NCBI GenBank assembly: GCA_961205875.1
Contig: OY540810.1
Location: 18,042,001 to 18,106,000, forward strand
Source: Sialis fuliginosa
Lineage: Eukaryota; Arthropoda; Insecta; Megaloptera; Sialidae
DNA length: 64,000 bases
Direction of reading: 5' to 3'
Shown here: in pieces, positions 37,400 to 50,730 of the stretch
Layout: each line of letters opens with the position of its first letter
How positions within the stretch are numbered: position 1 is the first letter of the stretch
Position numbers and translations under genes: made by a program
Notes under the pieces: model-generated
The model's input: the letters and a program-made list of their open reading frames with translations, nothing else
Told to the model about the DNA's origin: nothing
Database searches by the model: none

Positions 37400-38491
37400 T
37401 TTATGTTTATGTTTATGATTAAGATAATGTTTATGTTTTAGTTAATGTTTTGGTTTATGTTTATGTTTTGGTTTATGTTTAAGTTTAGGTTTAAGTTTAT
37501 GTTTTGGTTTATGTTTATGTTTTGGTTTAAGCTTATGTTTTGGTTAATGTTTATGTTTATGTTTATGTTTATGTTTATGTTTATGTTTATGTTTATGTTT
37601 ATGTTTATGTTTATGTTTATGTTTATGTTTATGTTTATGTTTATGTTTATGTTTATGTTTTGGTTTATGTTTATGTTTTGGTTTATGTTTATGTTTTGGT
37701 TTATGTTTATGTTTTAGTTTATGTTTATGTTTATGTTTATGTTTATGTTTATGTTTATGTTTATGTTTATGTTTATGTTTATGTTTATGTTTATGTTTAT
37801 GTATATGTTTATGTTTATGTTTATGTTTATGTTTATATTTATGTTTATGTTTATGTTTATTTTTATGTTTATGTTTATGTTTATGTTTATGTTTATGTTT
37901 ATGTTTATGTTTATGTTTATGTTTATGTTTATGTTTATGTTTATGTTTATGTTTATGTTTATGTTTATGTTTATGTTTATGTTTATGTTTATGTTTATGT
38001 TTATGTTTATGTTTATGTTTATGTTTATGTTTATGTTTATGTTTATGTCTATGTTTATGTTTATGTTTATGGTTATGTTTTGGTTTATGTTTATTTTTAT
38101 GTTTTGGTTAATGTTTATGTTTTGGTTTATGTTTTGGTTTATGATTTTGTTTATGTTTATATTTATGTTAATGTTTATGATTAAGATTATGTTTATGTTT
38201 ATGTTTATGTTTATGTTTTAGTTTATGTTTATGTTTTGGTTTATGTTTATGTTTATGTTTTAGTTTATGTTTATGTTTTGGTTTATGTTTATGTTTATGT
38301 TTATATTTATGTTTATGTTTATGATTAAGATTATGTTTATGTTTAAGTTTATGTTTTAGTTTATGTTTATGTTTTGGTTTATGTTTATGTTTATGTTTAT
38401 GGTTATGTTTATGTTTATGTATATGTTTACGTTTATGTTTATGTTTATGTTTATGTTTATGTATATGTTTATGTTTATTATTTTGTTTATG
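37400..38491 (+). repeat. T-arm, block unit a
   Basis: 182 hexamers. Pure run at about 37,866-38,046, TCTATG cassette at 38,047, boundary cassettes near 38,179 and 38,329. TTTACG near 38,426 in the switch flank. Confidence 0.9.
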
Positions 38492-38525
38492 TTTATGTCA
38501 TAAACATAAACCTTAGCTAAAATAT
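38492..38525 (+). repeat. Switch element 12 (forward, type B)
   Basis: Canonical 34 bp with TTATTATTTTG flank. The AACAAAAACATAAAACAAAAC segment on the right is doubled. Confidence 0.92.
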
Positions 38526-39603
38526 AAACATAAACAAAAACATTAACATAAACATAAACAAAAACATAAAACAAAACATAAACAAAAACATAAAACAAAA
38601 CATAAACATAAACTAAAACATAAACTTAAACAAAAACATAATCTTAATCATAAACATAAACATAAATATAATCATAAGCATAAACATAAACCAAAACATA
38701 AACATAAACCAAAACATAAACATAAACCAAAACATAAAGATAAACCAAAACATAAAAATTAACATAAACCAAAACATAAACATAAACCAAAACATAAACA
38801 AAAACTAAAACATAAACTTAAACATTAACATAATCTAAATCATAAACATAAACATAAACATAAACCAAAACATAAACTTAAACCAAAACATAAACATAAA
38901 CATAAACCAAAACATTAACATAAACTAAAACATAAACTTAAACATAAACATAATCTTAATCATAAACATAAACATAAATATAAACATTAACATAAACATA
39001 AACCAAAACAAACCAAAACATAAACATTAACATAATCTAAATCATAAACATAAACATAAACCAAAACATAAACATAAACCAAAACATAAAGATAAACCAA
39101 AACATAAAAATTAACATAAACCAAAACATAAACATAAACCAAAACATAAACATAAACTAAAACATAAACTTAAACATAAACATAATCTTAATCATAAACA
39201 TAAACATAAATATAATCATAAACATAAACATAAACCTAAACATAAACATAAACCAAAACATAAACATAAACCAAAACATAAACATAAACATAAACATAAA
39301 CATAAACATAAATATAAACATAAACATAAACATAAACATAAACATAAACATAAACATAAACATAAACATAAACATAAACATAAACATAAACATAAACATA
39401 AACATAAACATAAAAATAAACCAAAACATAAACATAAACCAAAACATAAACATAAACCAAAACATAAACATAAACCAAAACATAAACATAAATTTAAACC
39501 AAAACATAAAAATAAACCAAAACATAAACATAAACCAAAACATAAAAATAAACCAAAACATAAACATAAACATTAACCAAAACATAAACATAAATCAAAA
39601 CAT
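38526..39603 (-). repeat. C-arm, block unit a
   Basis: Variant boundary cassettes (ATCTAAATC) near 38,832 and 39,033. Pure run at about 39,310-39,410. The GTTAAACC block is cut, so the run joins AAAATAAACC directly. Confidence 0.88.
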
Positions 39604-40124
39604 AAAAAAAAGCTTAAACTTAAACTTAATCATAAACATAAACAATATCGCAAGATTAAACATAAACATAAACTTAAACAACACATTTCGACTCAATTCG
39701 ATTATGCAAAAAAAACAATTTATATAAAATCTACCTCAAGACAGATTAGATACAAATCGACATGATTAGTATTAATTCGTTGTAAATTGTATTTATTTGA
39801 TAATAATTGTCTCGATTCGTATCAAACAGTCTATCGGAACCAAGATTTTAAAATCAATTCGAAAAGTTACGGCGCTAATCGGAAATTTAAAGTCAAAAAG
39901 TCTAGATTTGACTTAATTTGATATAATTTTATTGAAATGATGCTTTTCGACTCTATTCGATTTTACAAGCAATTTAAATTATTTTGTCTAGTCTATTTCG
40001 AAAGATTTTAAAATAATTTAATTCGAATTGATTCTAAAAGCATCATTTCACTCAAATTACAACAAATTAAATCAAATCTAGAATTTAAGACTCTCAATTT
40101 CCGATTAGTAATTAGATGTTAAGG
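39604..40124 (+). repeat. Core 12 (full length, 521 bp)
   Basis: Carries TATATAAAATC, TTGTAAATTG, GATATAATTTT and CGACTCTATTCG, a combination found again only in core 14. Confidence 0.95.
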
Positions 40125-41120
40125 TTTATGTTTATGTTTATGATTAAGATAATGTTTATGTTTTAGTTAATGTTTTGGTCTATGTTTATGTTTTGGTTTA
40201 TGTTTAAGTTTAGGTTTAAGTTTATGTTTTGGTTTATGTTTATGTTTTGGTTTAAGCTTATGTTTTGGTTAATGTTTATGTTTATGTTTATGTTTATGTT
40301 TATGTTTATGTTTATGTTTATGTTTATGTTTATGTTTATGTTTATGTTTATGTTTATGTTTATGTTTTGGTTTATGTTTATGTTTTGGTTTATGTTTATG
40401 TTTTGGTTTATGTTTATGTTTATGTTTTGGTTTATGTTTATGTTTATGTTTAAGTTTATGTTTATGTTTATGTTTTGGTTTATGTTTATGTTTATATTAA
40501 TGTTTATGTTTATGTTTATGTTTATGTTTATGTTTATGTTTATGTTTATGTTTATGTTTATGTTTATGTTTATGTTTATGTTTATGTTTATGTTTATGTT
40601 TATGTTTATGTTTATGTTTATGTTTATGTTTATGTTTATGTTTATGTTTATGTTTATGTTTATGTTTATGTTTATGTTTATGTCTATGTTTATGTTTATG
40701 TTTATGGTTATGTTTTGGTTTATGTTTATTTTTATGTTTTGGTTAATGTTTATGTTTTGGTTTATGTTGTGGTTTATGATTTTGTTTATGTTTATATTTA
40801 TGTTAATGTTTATGATTAAGATTATGTTTATGTTTATGTTTATGTTTATGTTTTAGTTTATGTTTATGTTTTGGTTTATGTTTATTTTTATGTTTTGGTT
40901 AATGTTTATGTTTTGGTTTATGTTTATGTTTATGTTTATATTTATGTTTATGTTTATGATTAAGATTATGTTAATGTTTAAGTTTATGTTTTAGTTTATG
41001 TTTATGTTTTGGTTTATGTTTATGTTTATGTTTATGGTTATGTTTATGTTTATGTTTATGTTTATGTTTATGTTTATGTTTATGTTTATGTATATGTTTA
41101 TGTTTATTATTTTGTTTATG
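40125..41120 (+). repeat. T-arm, block unit b
   Basis: 166 hexamers. TTTTGGTCTATG near 40,175, TCTATG cassette at 40,682 with a private TTGTGG, boundary cassettes near 40,816 and 40,957, the latter followed by TTAATGTTTAAG. Confidence 0.9.
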
Positions 41121-41154
41121 TTTATGTCATAAACATAAACCTTAGCTAAAATAT
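41121..41154 (+). repeat. Switch element 13 (forward, type B)
   Basis: Canonical 34 bp. The left flank is a pure TTTATG run with one GTATATG. Confidence 0.92.
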
Positions 41155-42786
41155 AAACATAAACAAAAACATTAACATAAACATAAACAAAAACATAAAA
41201 CAAAACATAATCATAAACTAAAACATTAACTTAAACATAAACATAATCTTAATCATAAACATAAACATAAATATAATCATAAGCATAAACATAAACCAAA
41301 ACATAAACATAAACCAAAACATAAACATAAACATAAACCAAAACATAAACATAAACCAAAACATAAAGATAAACCAAAACATAAAAATTAACATAAACCA
41401 AAACATAAACATAAACCAAAACATAAACAAAAACTAAAACATAAACTTAAACATAAACATAATCTTAATCATAAACATAAACATAAACATAAACCAAAAC
41501 ATAAAGTTAAACCAAAACATAAACATAAACATAAACCAAAACATTAACATAAACTAAAACATAAACTTAAACATAAACATAATCTTAATCATAAACATAA
41601 ACATAAATATAAACATTAAAATAAACATAAACCAAAACATAAACCAAAACATAAACATTAACCAAAACATAAACATAAACATAAACATAAACATAAACAT
41701 AAACATAAACATAAACATAAACATAAACATAAACATAAACATAAACATAAACATAAACATAAACATAAACATAAACATAAACATAAACATAGACATAGAC
41801 ATAGACATAGACATAGACATAGACATAGACATAGACATAGACATAGACATAGACATAGACATAAACATAAACATAAACATAAACATAAACATAAACATAA
41901 TCATAAACATAAACATAAACATAAACATAAACATAAACATAAACATAAACATAAACATAAACATAAACATTAACATAAACATAAACAAAAAAATAAACAT
42001 TAACCAAAACATAAACATAAACATAAACCAAAACATAAACATAAACTAAAACATAAACTTAAACATAAACATAATCTTAATCATAAACATAAACATAAAT
42101 ATAATCATAAACATAAACATAAACCAAAACATAAACATAAACCAAAACATAAACATAAACCAAAACATAAACATAAACCAAAACATAAAAATAAACATAA
42201 ACATAAACCAAAACATAAACATAAACCAAAACATAAACATAAACATAAACATAAACATAAATATAAACATAAACATAAACATAAACATAAACATAAACAT
42301 AAACATAAACATAAACATAAACATAAACATAAACATAAACATAAACATAAACATAAACATAAACATAAACATAAACATAAAGTTAAACCAAAACATAAAA
42401 ATAAACCAAAACATAAACATAAACGAAAACATAAACATTAACATAAACCAAAACATAAAAATAAACCAAAACATAAACCAAAACATAAACATAAACATAA
42501 ACCAAAACATAAAAATAAACTAAAACATAAACATAAACCAAAACATAAACATAAACATAAACCAAAACATAAAAATAAACCAAAACATAAACATAAACCA
42601 AAACATAAACATAAACCAAAACATAAACATAAACCAAAACATAAACATAAATTTAAACCAAAACATAAAAATAAACCAAAACATAAACATAAACCAAAAC
42701 ATAAACATAAACATAAACCAAAACATAAAAATAAACCAAAACATAAACATAAACATTAACCAAAACATAAACATAAATCAAAACAT
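41155..42786 (-). repeat. C-arm, block unit b
   Basis: 272 hexamers. AACATTAACTTAAAC near 41,222, CATTAAAATAAAC near 41,614, 12 CATAGA copies at 41,788-41,859, GTTAAACC block from 42,380 with a CGAAAAC near 42,423. Confidence 0.9.
41788..41859 (-). repeat. CATAGA block, 12 copies
   Basis: 72 bp of perfect CATAGA inside CATAAA. The duplicate block at 47,690-47,767 has 13. Confidence 0.95.
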
Positions 42787-43307
42787 AAAAAAAAGCTTAA
42801 ACTTAAACTTAATCATAAACATAAACAATATCGCAAGATTAAACATAAATATAAACTTAAACAACACATTTCGACTCAATTCGATTATGCAAAAAAAACA
42901 ATTTATATTAAATCTACCTCAAGACAGATTAGATACAAATCGACATGATTAGTATTAATTCGTTGTATTTTGTATTTATTTGATTAAAATTGTCTCGATT
43001 CGTATCAAACAGTCTATCGGAACCAAGATTTTAAAATCAATTCGAAAAGTTACGGCGCTAATCGGAAATTTAAAGTCAAAAAGTCTAGATTTGACTTAAT
43101 TTGATGTAATTTTATTGAAATGATGCTTTTCGACTCAATTCGATTTTACAAGCAATTTAAATTATTTTGTCTAGTCTATTTCGAAAGATTTTAAAATAAT
43201 TTAATTCGAATTGATTCTAAAAGCATCATTTCACTCAAATTACAACAAATTAAATCAAATCTAGAATTTAAGACTCTCAATTTCCGATTAGTAATTAGAT
43301 GTTAAGG
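42787..43307 (+). repeat. Core 13 (full length, 521 bp)
   Basis: Marked by ACATAAATATAAAC at the left and TTTGATTAAAATTG in the middle. The right half is TTACGGCG plus GCAATTT. Confidence 0.95.
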
Positions 43308-44399
43308 TTTATGTTTATGTTTATGATTAAGATAATGTTTATGTTTTAGTTAATGTTTTGGTTTATGTTTATGTTTTGGTTTATGTTTAAGTTTAGGTTT
43401 AAGTTTATGTTTTGGTTTATGTTTATGTTTTGGTTTAAGCTTATGTTTTGGTTAATGTTTATGTTTATGTTTATGTTTATGTTTATGTTTATGTTTATGT
43501 TTATGTTTATGTTTATGTTTATGTTTATGTTTATGTTTATGTTTATGTTTATGTTTATGTTTATGTTTTGGTTTATGTTTATGTTTTGGTTTATGTTTAT
43601 GTTTTGGTTTATGTTTATGTTTTAGTTTATGTTTATGTTTATGTTTATGTTTATGTTTATGTTTATGTTTATGTTTATGTTTATGTTTATGTTTATGTTT
43701 ATGTTTATGTATATGTTTATGTTTATGTTTATGTTTATGTTTATATTTATGTTTATGTTTATGTTTATTTTTATGTTTATGTTTATGTTTATGTTTATGT
43801 TTATGTTTATGTTTATGTTTATGTTTATGTTTATGTTTATGTTTATGTTTATGTTTATGTTTATGTTTATGTTTATGTTTATGTTTATGTTTATGTTTAT
43901 GTTTATGTTTATGTTTATGTTTATGTTTATGTTTATGTTTATGTTTATGTTTATGTCTATGTTTATGTTTATGTTTATGGTTATGTTTTGGTTTATGTTT
44001 ATTTTTATGTTTTGGTTAATGTTTATGTTTTGGTTTATGTTTTGGTTTATGATTTTGTTTATGTTTATATTTATGTTAATGTTTATGATTAAGATTATGT
44101 TTATGTTTATGTTTATGTTTATGTTTTAGTTTATGTTTATGTTTTGGTTTATGTTTATGTTTATGTTTTAGTTTATGTTTATGTTTTGGTTTATGTTTAT
44201 GTTTATGTTTATATTTATGTTTATGTTTATGATTAAGATTATGTTTATGTTTAAGTTTATGTTTTAGTTTATGTTTATGTTTTGGTTTATGTTTATGTTT
44301 ATGTTTATGGTTATGTTTATGTTTATGTATATGTTTACGTTTATGTTTATGTTTATGTTTATGTTTATGTATATGTTTATGTTTATTATTTTGTTTATG
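43308..44399 (+). repeat. T-arm, block unit a, duplicate
   Basis: Same length and marker positions as 37,400-38,491, including TTTACG near 44,334. Confidence 0.9.
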
Positions 44400-44433
44400 T
44401 TTATGTCATAAACATAAACCTTAGCTAAAATAT
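44400..44433 (+). repeat. Switch element 14 (forward, type B)
   Basis: Counterpart of switch 12 at a 5,908-bp offset. Confidence 0.92.
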
Positions 44434-45511
44434 AAACATAAACAAAAACATTAACATAAACATAAACAAAAACATAAAACAAAACATAAACAAAAACATA
44501 AAACAAAACATAAACATAAACTAAAACATAAACTTAAACAAAAACATAATCTTAATCATAAACATAAACATAAATATAATCATAAGCATAAACATAAACC
44601 AAAACATAAACATAAACCAAAACATAAACATAAACCAAAACATAAAGATAAACCAAAACATAAAAATTAACATAAACCAAAACATAAACATAAACCAAAA
44701 CATAAACAAAAACTAAAACATAAACTTAAACATTAACATAATCTAAATCATAAACATAAACATAAACATAAACCAAAACATAAACTTAAACCAAAACATA
44801 AACATAAACATAAACCAAAACATTAACATAAACTAAAACATAAACTTAAACATAAACATAATCTTAATCATAAACATAAACATAAATATAAACATTAACA
44901 TAAACATAAACCAAAACAAACCAAAACATAAACATTAACATAATCTAAATCATAAACATAAACATAAACCAAAACATAAACATAAACCAAAACATAAAGA
45001 TAAACCAAAACATAAAAATTAACATAAACCAAAACATAAACATAAACCAAAACATAAACATAAACTAAAACATAAACTTAAACATAAACATAATCTTAAT
45101 CATAAACATAAACATAAATATAATCATAAACATAAACATAAACCTAAACATAAACATAAACCAAAACATAAACATAAACCAAAACATAAACATAAACATA
45201 AACATAAACATAAACATAAATATAAACATAAACATAAACATAAACATAAACATAAACATAAACATAAACATAAACATAAACATAAACATAAACATAAACA
45301 TAAACATAAACATAAACATAAAAATAAACCAAAACATAAACATAAACCAAAACATAAACATAAACCAAAACATAAACATAAACCAAAACATAAACATAAA
45401 TTTAAACCAAAACATAAAAATAAACCAAAACATAAACATAAACCAAAACATAAAAATAAACCAAAACATAAACATAAACATTAACCAAAACATAAACATA
45501 AATCAAAACAT
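44434..45511 (-). repeat. C-arm, block unit a, duplicate
   Basis: Counterpart of 38,526-39,603 with both ATCTAAATC variants retained. Confidence 0.9.
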
Positions 45512-46032
45512 AAAAAAAAGCTTAAACTTAAACTTAATCATAAACATAAACAATATCGCAAGATTAAACATAAACATAAACTTAAACAACACATTTCGAC
45601 TCAATTCGATTATGCAAAAAAAACAATTTATATAAAATCTACCTCAAGACAGATTAGATACAAATCGACATGATTAGTATTAATTCGTTGTAAATTGTAT
45701 TTATTTGATAATAATTGTCTCGATTCGTATCAAACAGTCTATCGGAACCAAGATTTTAAAATCAATTCGAAAAGTTACGGCGCTAATCGGAAATTTAAAG
45801 TCAAAAAGTCTAGATTTGACTTAATTTGATATAATTTTATTGAAATGATGCTTTTCGACTCTATTCGATTTTACAAGCAATTTAAATTATTTTGTCTAGT
45901 CTATTTCGAAAGATTTTAAAATAATTTAATTCGAATTGATTCTAAAAGCATCATTTCACTCAAATTACAACAAATTAAATCAAATCTAGAATTTAAGACT
46001 CTCAATTTCCGATTAGTAATTAGATGTTAAGG
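45512..46032 (+). repeat. Core 14 (full length, 521 bp)
   Basis: Same private markers as core 12; no difference noticed. Confidence 0.95.
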
Positions 46033-47028
46033 TTTATGTTTATGTTTATGATTAAGATAATGTTTATGTTTTAGTTAATGTTTTGGTCTATGTTTATGTT
46101 TTGGTTTATGTTTAAGTTTAGGTTTAAGTTTATGTTTTGGTTTATGTTTATGTTTTGGTTTAAGCTTATGTTTTGGTTAATGTTTATGTTTATGTTTATG
46201 TTTATGTTTATGTTTATGTTTATGTTTATGTTTATGTTTATGTTTATGTTTATGTTTATGTTTATGTTTATGTTTTGGTTTATGTTTATGTTTTGGTTTA
46301 TGTTTATGTTTTGGTTTATGTTTATGTTTATGTTTTGGTTTATGTTTATGTTTATGTTTAAGTTTATGTTTATGTTTATGTTTTGGTTTATGTTTATGTT
46401 TATATTAATGTTTATGTTTATGTTTATGTTTATGTTTATGTTTATGTTTATGTTTATGTTTATGTTTATGTTTATGTTTATGTTTATGTTTATGTTTATG
46501 TTTATGTTTATGTTTATGTTTATGTTTATGTTTATGTTTATGTTTATGTTTATGTTTATGTTTATGTTTATGTTTATGTTTATGTTTATGTCTATGTTTA
46601 TGTTTATGTTTATGGTTATGTTTTGGTTTATGTTTATTTTTATGTTTTGGTTAATGTTTATGTTTTGGTTTATGTTGTGGTTTATGATTTTGTTTATGTT
46701 TATATTTATGTTAATGTTTATGATTAAGATTATGTTTATGTTTATGTTTATGTTTATGTTTTAGTTTATGTTTATGTTTTGGTTTATGTTTATTTTTATG
46801 TTTTGGTTAATGTTTATGTTTTGGTTTATGTTTATGTTTATGTTTATATTTATGTTTATGTTTATGATTAAGATTATGTTAATGTTTAAGTTTATGTTTT
46901 AGTTTATGTTTATGTTTTGGTTTATGTTTATGTTTATGTTTATGGTTATGTTTATGTTTATGTTTATGTTTATGTTTATGTTTATGTTTATGTTTATGTA
47001 TATGTTTATGTTTATTATTTTGTTTATG
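46033..47028 (+). repeat. T-arm, block unit b, duplicate
   Basis: Counterpart of 40,125-41,120, retaining TTTTGGTCTATG and TTGTGG. Confidence 0.9.
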
Positions 47029-47062
47029 TTTATGTCATAAACATAAACCTTAGCTAAAATAT
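47029..47062 (+). repeat. Switch element 15 (forward, type B)
   Basis: Counterpart of switch 13 at a 5,908-bp offset. Confidence 0.92.
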
Positions 47063-48694
47063 AAACATAAACAAAAACATTAACATAAACATAAACAAAA
47101 ACATAAAACAAAACATAATCATAAACTAAAACATTAACTTAAACATAAACATAATCTTAATCATAAACATAAACATAAATATAATCATAAGCATAAACAT
47201 AAACCAAAACATAAACATAAACCAAAACATAAACATAAACATAAACCAAAACATAAACATAAACCAAAACATAAAGATAAACCAAAACATAAAAATTAAC
47301 ATAAACCAAAACATAAACATAAACCAAAACATAAACAAAAACTAAAACATAAACTTAAACATAAACATAATCTTAATCATAAACATAAACATAAACATAA
47401 ACCAAAACATAAAGTTAAACCAAAACATAAACATAAACATAAACCAAAACATTAACATAAACTAAAACATAAACTTAAACATAAACATAATCTTAATCAT
47501 AAACATAAACATAAATATAAACATTAAAATAAACATAAACCAAAACATAAACCAAAACATAAACATTAACCAAAACATAAACATAAACATAAACATAAAC
47601 ATAAACATAAACATAAACATAAACATAAACATAAACATAAACATAAACATAAACATAAACATAAACATAAACATAAACATAAACATAAACATAGACATAG
47701 ACATAGACATAGACATAGACATAGACATAGACATAGACATAGACATAGACATAGACATAGACATAGACATAAACATAAATATAAACATAAACATAAACAT
47801 AAACATAATCATAAACATAAACATAAACATAAACATAAACATAAACATAAACATAAACATAAACATAAACATAAACATTAACATAAACATAAACAAAAAA
47901 ATAAACATTAACCAAAACATAAACATAAACATAAACCAAAACATAAACATAAACTAAAACATAAACTTAAACATAAACATAATCTTAATCATAAACATAA
48001 ACATAAATATAATCATAAACATAAACATAAACCAAAACATAAACATAAACCAAAACATAAACATAAACCAAAACATAAACATAAACCAAAACATAAAAAT
48101 AAACATAAACATAAACCAAAACATAAACATAAACCAAAACATAAACATAAACATAAACATAAACATAAATATAAACATAAACATAAACATAAACATAAAC
48201 ATAAACATAAACATAAACATAAACATAAACATAAACATAAACATAAACATAAACATAAACATAAACATAAACATAAACATAAACATAAAGTTAAACCAAA
48301 ACATAAAAATAAACCAAAACATAAACATAAACGAAAACATAAACATTAACATAAACCAAAACATAAAAATAAACCAAAACATAAACCAAAACATAAACAT
48401 AAACATAAACCAAAACATAAAAATAAACTAAAACATAAACATAAACCAAAACATAAACATAAACATAAACCAAAACATAAAAATAAACCAAAACATAAAC
48501 ATAAACCAAAACATAAACATAAACCAAAACATAAACATAAACCAAAACATAAACATAAATTTAAACCAAAACATAAAAATAAACCAAAACATAAACATAA
48601 ACCAAAACATAAACATAAACATAAACCAAAACATAAAAATAAACCAAAACATAAACATAAACATTAACCAAAACATAAACATAAATCAAAACAT
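47063..48694 (-). repeat. C-arm, block unit b, duplicate
   Basis: Same length as 41,155-42,786. CATAGA block of 13 copies at 47,690-47,767. GTTAAACC block from 48,288 with the CGAAAAC marker. Confidence 0.9.
47690..47767 (-). repeat. CATAGA block, 13 copies
   Basis: The right edge aligns exactly with the 12-copy block at a 5,908-bp offset. The left edge is one hexamer further out, replacing a CATAAA. Confidence 0.95.
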
Positions 48695-49214
48695 AAAAAA
48701 AAGCTTAAACTTAAACTTAATCATAAACATAAACAATATCGCAAGATTAAACATAAATATAAACTTAAACAACACATTTCGACTCAATTCGATTATGCAA
48801 AAAAAACAATTTATATTAAATCTACCTCAAGACAGATTAGATACAAATCGACATGATTAGTATTAATTCGTTGTATTTTGTATTTATTTGATTAAAATTG
48901 TCTCGATTCGTATCAAACAGTCTATCGGTACCAAGATTTTTAATCAATTCGAAAAGTTTCGGCGCTAATCGGAAATTTAAAGTCATAAAGTCTAGATTTG
49001 ACTTAATTTGATGTAATTTTATTGAAATGATGCTTTTCGACTCAATTCGATTTTACAAGCAAATTAAATTATTTTGTCTAGTCTATTTTGAAAGATTTTA
49101 AAATAATTTAATTCGAATTGATTCTAAAAGCATCATTTCACTCAAATTACAACAAATTAAATCAAATCTAGAATTTAAGACTCTCAATTTCCGATTAGTA
49201 ATTAGATGTTAAGG
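48695..49214 (+). repeat. Core 15 (chimeric, 520 bp)
   Basis: The left part carries core-13 markers (ATAAATATAAAC, TTTGATTAAAATTG at about 48,889-48,900). The right part carries core-2/5 markers (CGGTACC at 48,926, ATTTTTAATC, TTTCGGCG, GCAAATT). The exchange lies between about 48,900 and 48,927. Private changes: GTCATAAAGTC and TATTTTGAAAG. Confidence 0.95.
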
Positions 49215-50696
49215 TTTATGTTTATGTTTATGATTAAGATAATGTTTATGTTTTAGTTAATGTTTTGGTTTATGTTTATGTTTTGGTTTATGTTTAAGTT
49301 TAGGTTTAAGTTTATGTTTTGGTTTATGTTTATGTTTTGGTTTAAGCTTATGTTTTGGTTAATGTTTATGTTTATGTTTATGTTTATGTTTATGTTTATG
49401 TTTAAGTTTATGTTTATGTTTATGTTTTGGTTTATGTTTATGTTTATGTTTATGTTTTGGTTTATGTTTATGTTTATGTTTATGTTTATGTTTATGTTTA
49501 TGTTTATGTTTATGTTTATGTCTATGTTAATGTTTATGTTTATGGTTATGTTTTGGTTTATGTTTATTTTTATGTTTTGGTTAATGTTTATGTTTTGGTT
49601 TATGTTTTGGTTTATGATTTTGTTTATGTTTATGTTTATGTTTATGTTTATGTTTATGTTTATGTTTATGTTTATGTTTATGTTTATGTTTATGTTTATG
49701 TTTATGTTTATGTTTATGTTTATGTTTATGTTTATGTTTATGTTTATGTTTATGTTTATGTTTATGTTTATGTTTATGTTTATGTTTATGTTTATGTTTA
49801 TGTTTATGTTTATGTTTATGTTTATGTTTATGTTTATGTTTATGTTTATGTTTATGTTTATGTTTATGTTTATGTTTATGTTTATGTTTATGTTTATGTT
49901 TATGTTTATGTTTATGTTTATGTTTATGTTTATGTTTATGTTTATGTTTATGTTTATGTTTATGTTTTGGTTTATGTTTATGTTTTGATTTATGTTTATT
50001 TTTATGTTTTGGTTTATGTTTATGTTTTGGTTTATGTTTTGGTTTATGATTTTGTTTATGTTTATATTTATGTTAATGTTTATGATTAAGATTATGTTTA
50101 TGTTTATGTTTATGTTTATGTTTTGGTTTATGTTTATGTTTATGTTTATATTTATGTTTATGTTTATGATTAAGATTATGTTAATGTTTAAGTTTATGTT
50201 TTAGTTTATGTTTATGTTTTTATTTATGTTTATGTTTTGGTTTATGTTTATGTTTTGGTTTATGTTTATGTTTTGGTTTATGTTTATGTTTTGGTTTATG
50301 TTTATGTTTATGTTTTTGTATATGTTTATGTTAATGTTTATGTTTATGTTTATGTTTATGTTTATGTTTATGTTTATGTTTAAGTTTATGTTTATGTTTA
50401 TGTTTTGGTTTATGTTTATGTTTATGTTTATGGTTATGTTTATGTTTATGTTTATGTTTATGTTTATGTTTATGTTTATGTTTATGTTTATGTTTATGTT
50501 TATGTTTATGTTTATGTTTATGTTTATATTTATGTTTATGTCTATGTCTATGTTTATGTTAATATTAATGTTAATGTTTATGTTTATGTTTATGTTTTTG
50601 TTTATGTCTATGTTTATGTTTATGTTTATGTTTATGTTTATGTGTATGTTTAAGTTAATGTTTATGTATATGTTTATGTTTATTATTATGTTTATG
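49215..50696 (+). repeat. T-arm with longest pure hexamer run
   Basis: TCTATG cassette at 49,521 with TTAATG. An uninterrupted TTTATG run of about 57 copies at about 49,622-49,967 follows. Then a TTTTGATTTATG cassette like that at 19,790. Boundary cassettes near 50,087 and 50,168. The flank at about 50,524-50,582 contains TTAATATTAATGTTAATG. Confidence 0.9.
49622..49967 (+). repeat. Longest uninterrupted TTTATG run
   Basis: About 346 bp, roughly 57 copies with no variant hexamer, bounded by ATTTTG and TTTTGG. Confidence 0.93.
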
Positions 50697-50730
50697 TTTA
50701 TGTCATAAACATAAACCTTAGCTAAAATAT
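50697..50730 (+). repeat. Switch element 16 (forward, type A)
   Basis: Type-A left flank. The right flank is shortened: it passes from CATAAACATAAAC to AAAACAAAAC without the middle segment. Confidence 0.92.

Larger units (their letters stand above)
37400..43307 (+). repeat. 5,908-bp two-unit block, copy 1
   Basis: Two dissimilar units (2,725 and 3,183 bp): T-arm 1,092, C-arm 1,078, core 12; then T-arm 996, C-arm 1,632, core 13. The following block has the same arm lengths in the same order. Confidence 0.92.
43308..49214 (+). repeat. 5,907-bp two-unit block, copy 2
   Basis: Matches 37,400-43,307 with a 5,908-bp offset through all four arms. Differences seen: one extra CATAGA, one CATAAATATAAAC near 47,776, and the right half of the last core. 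Confidence 0.92.
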
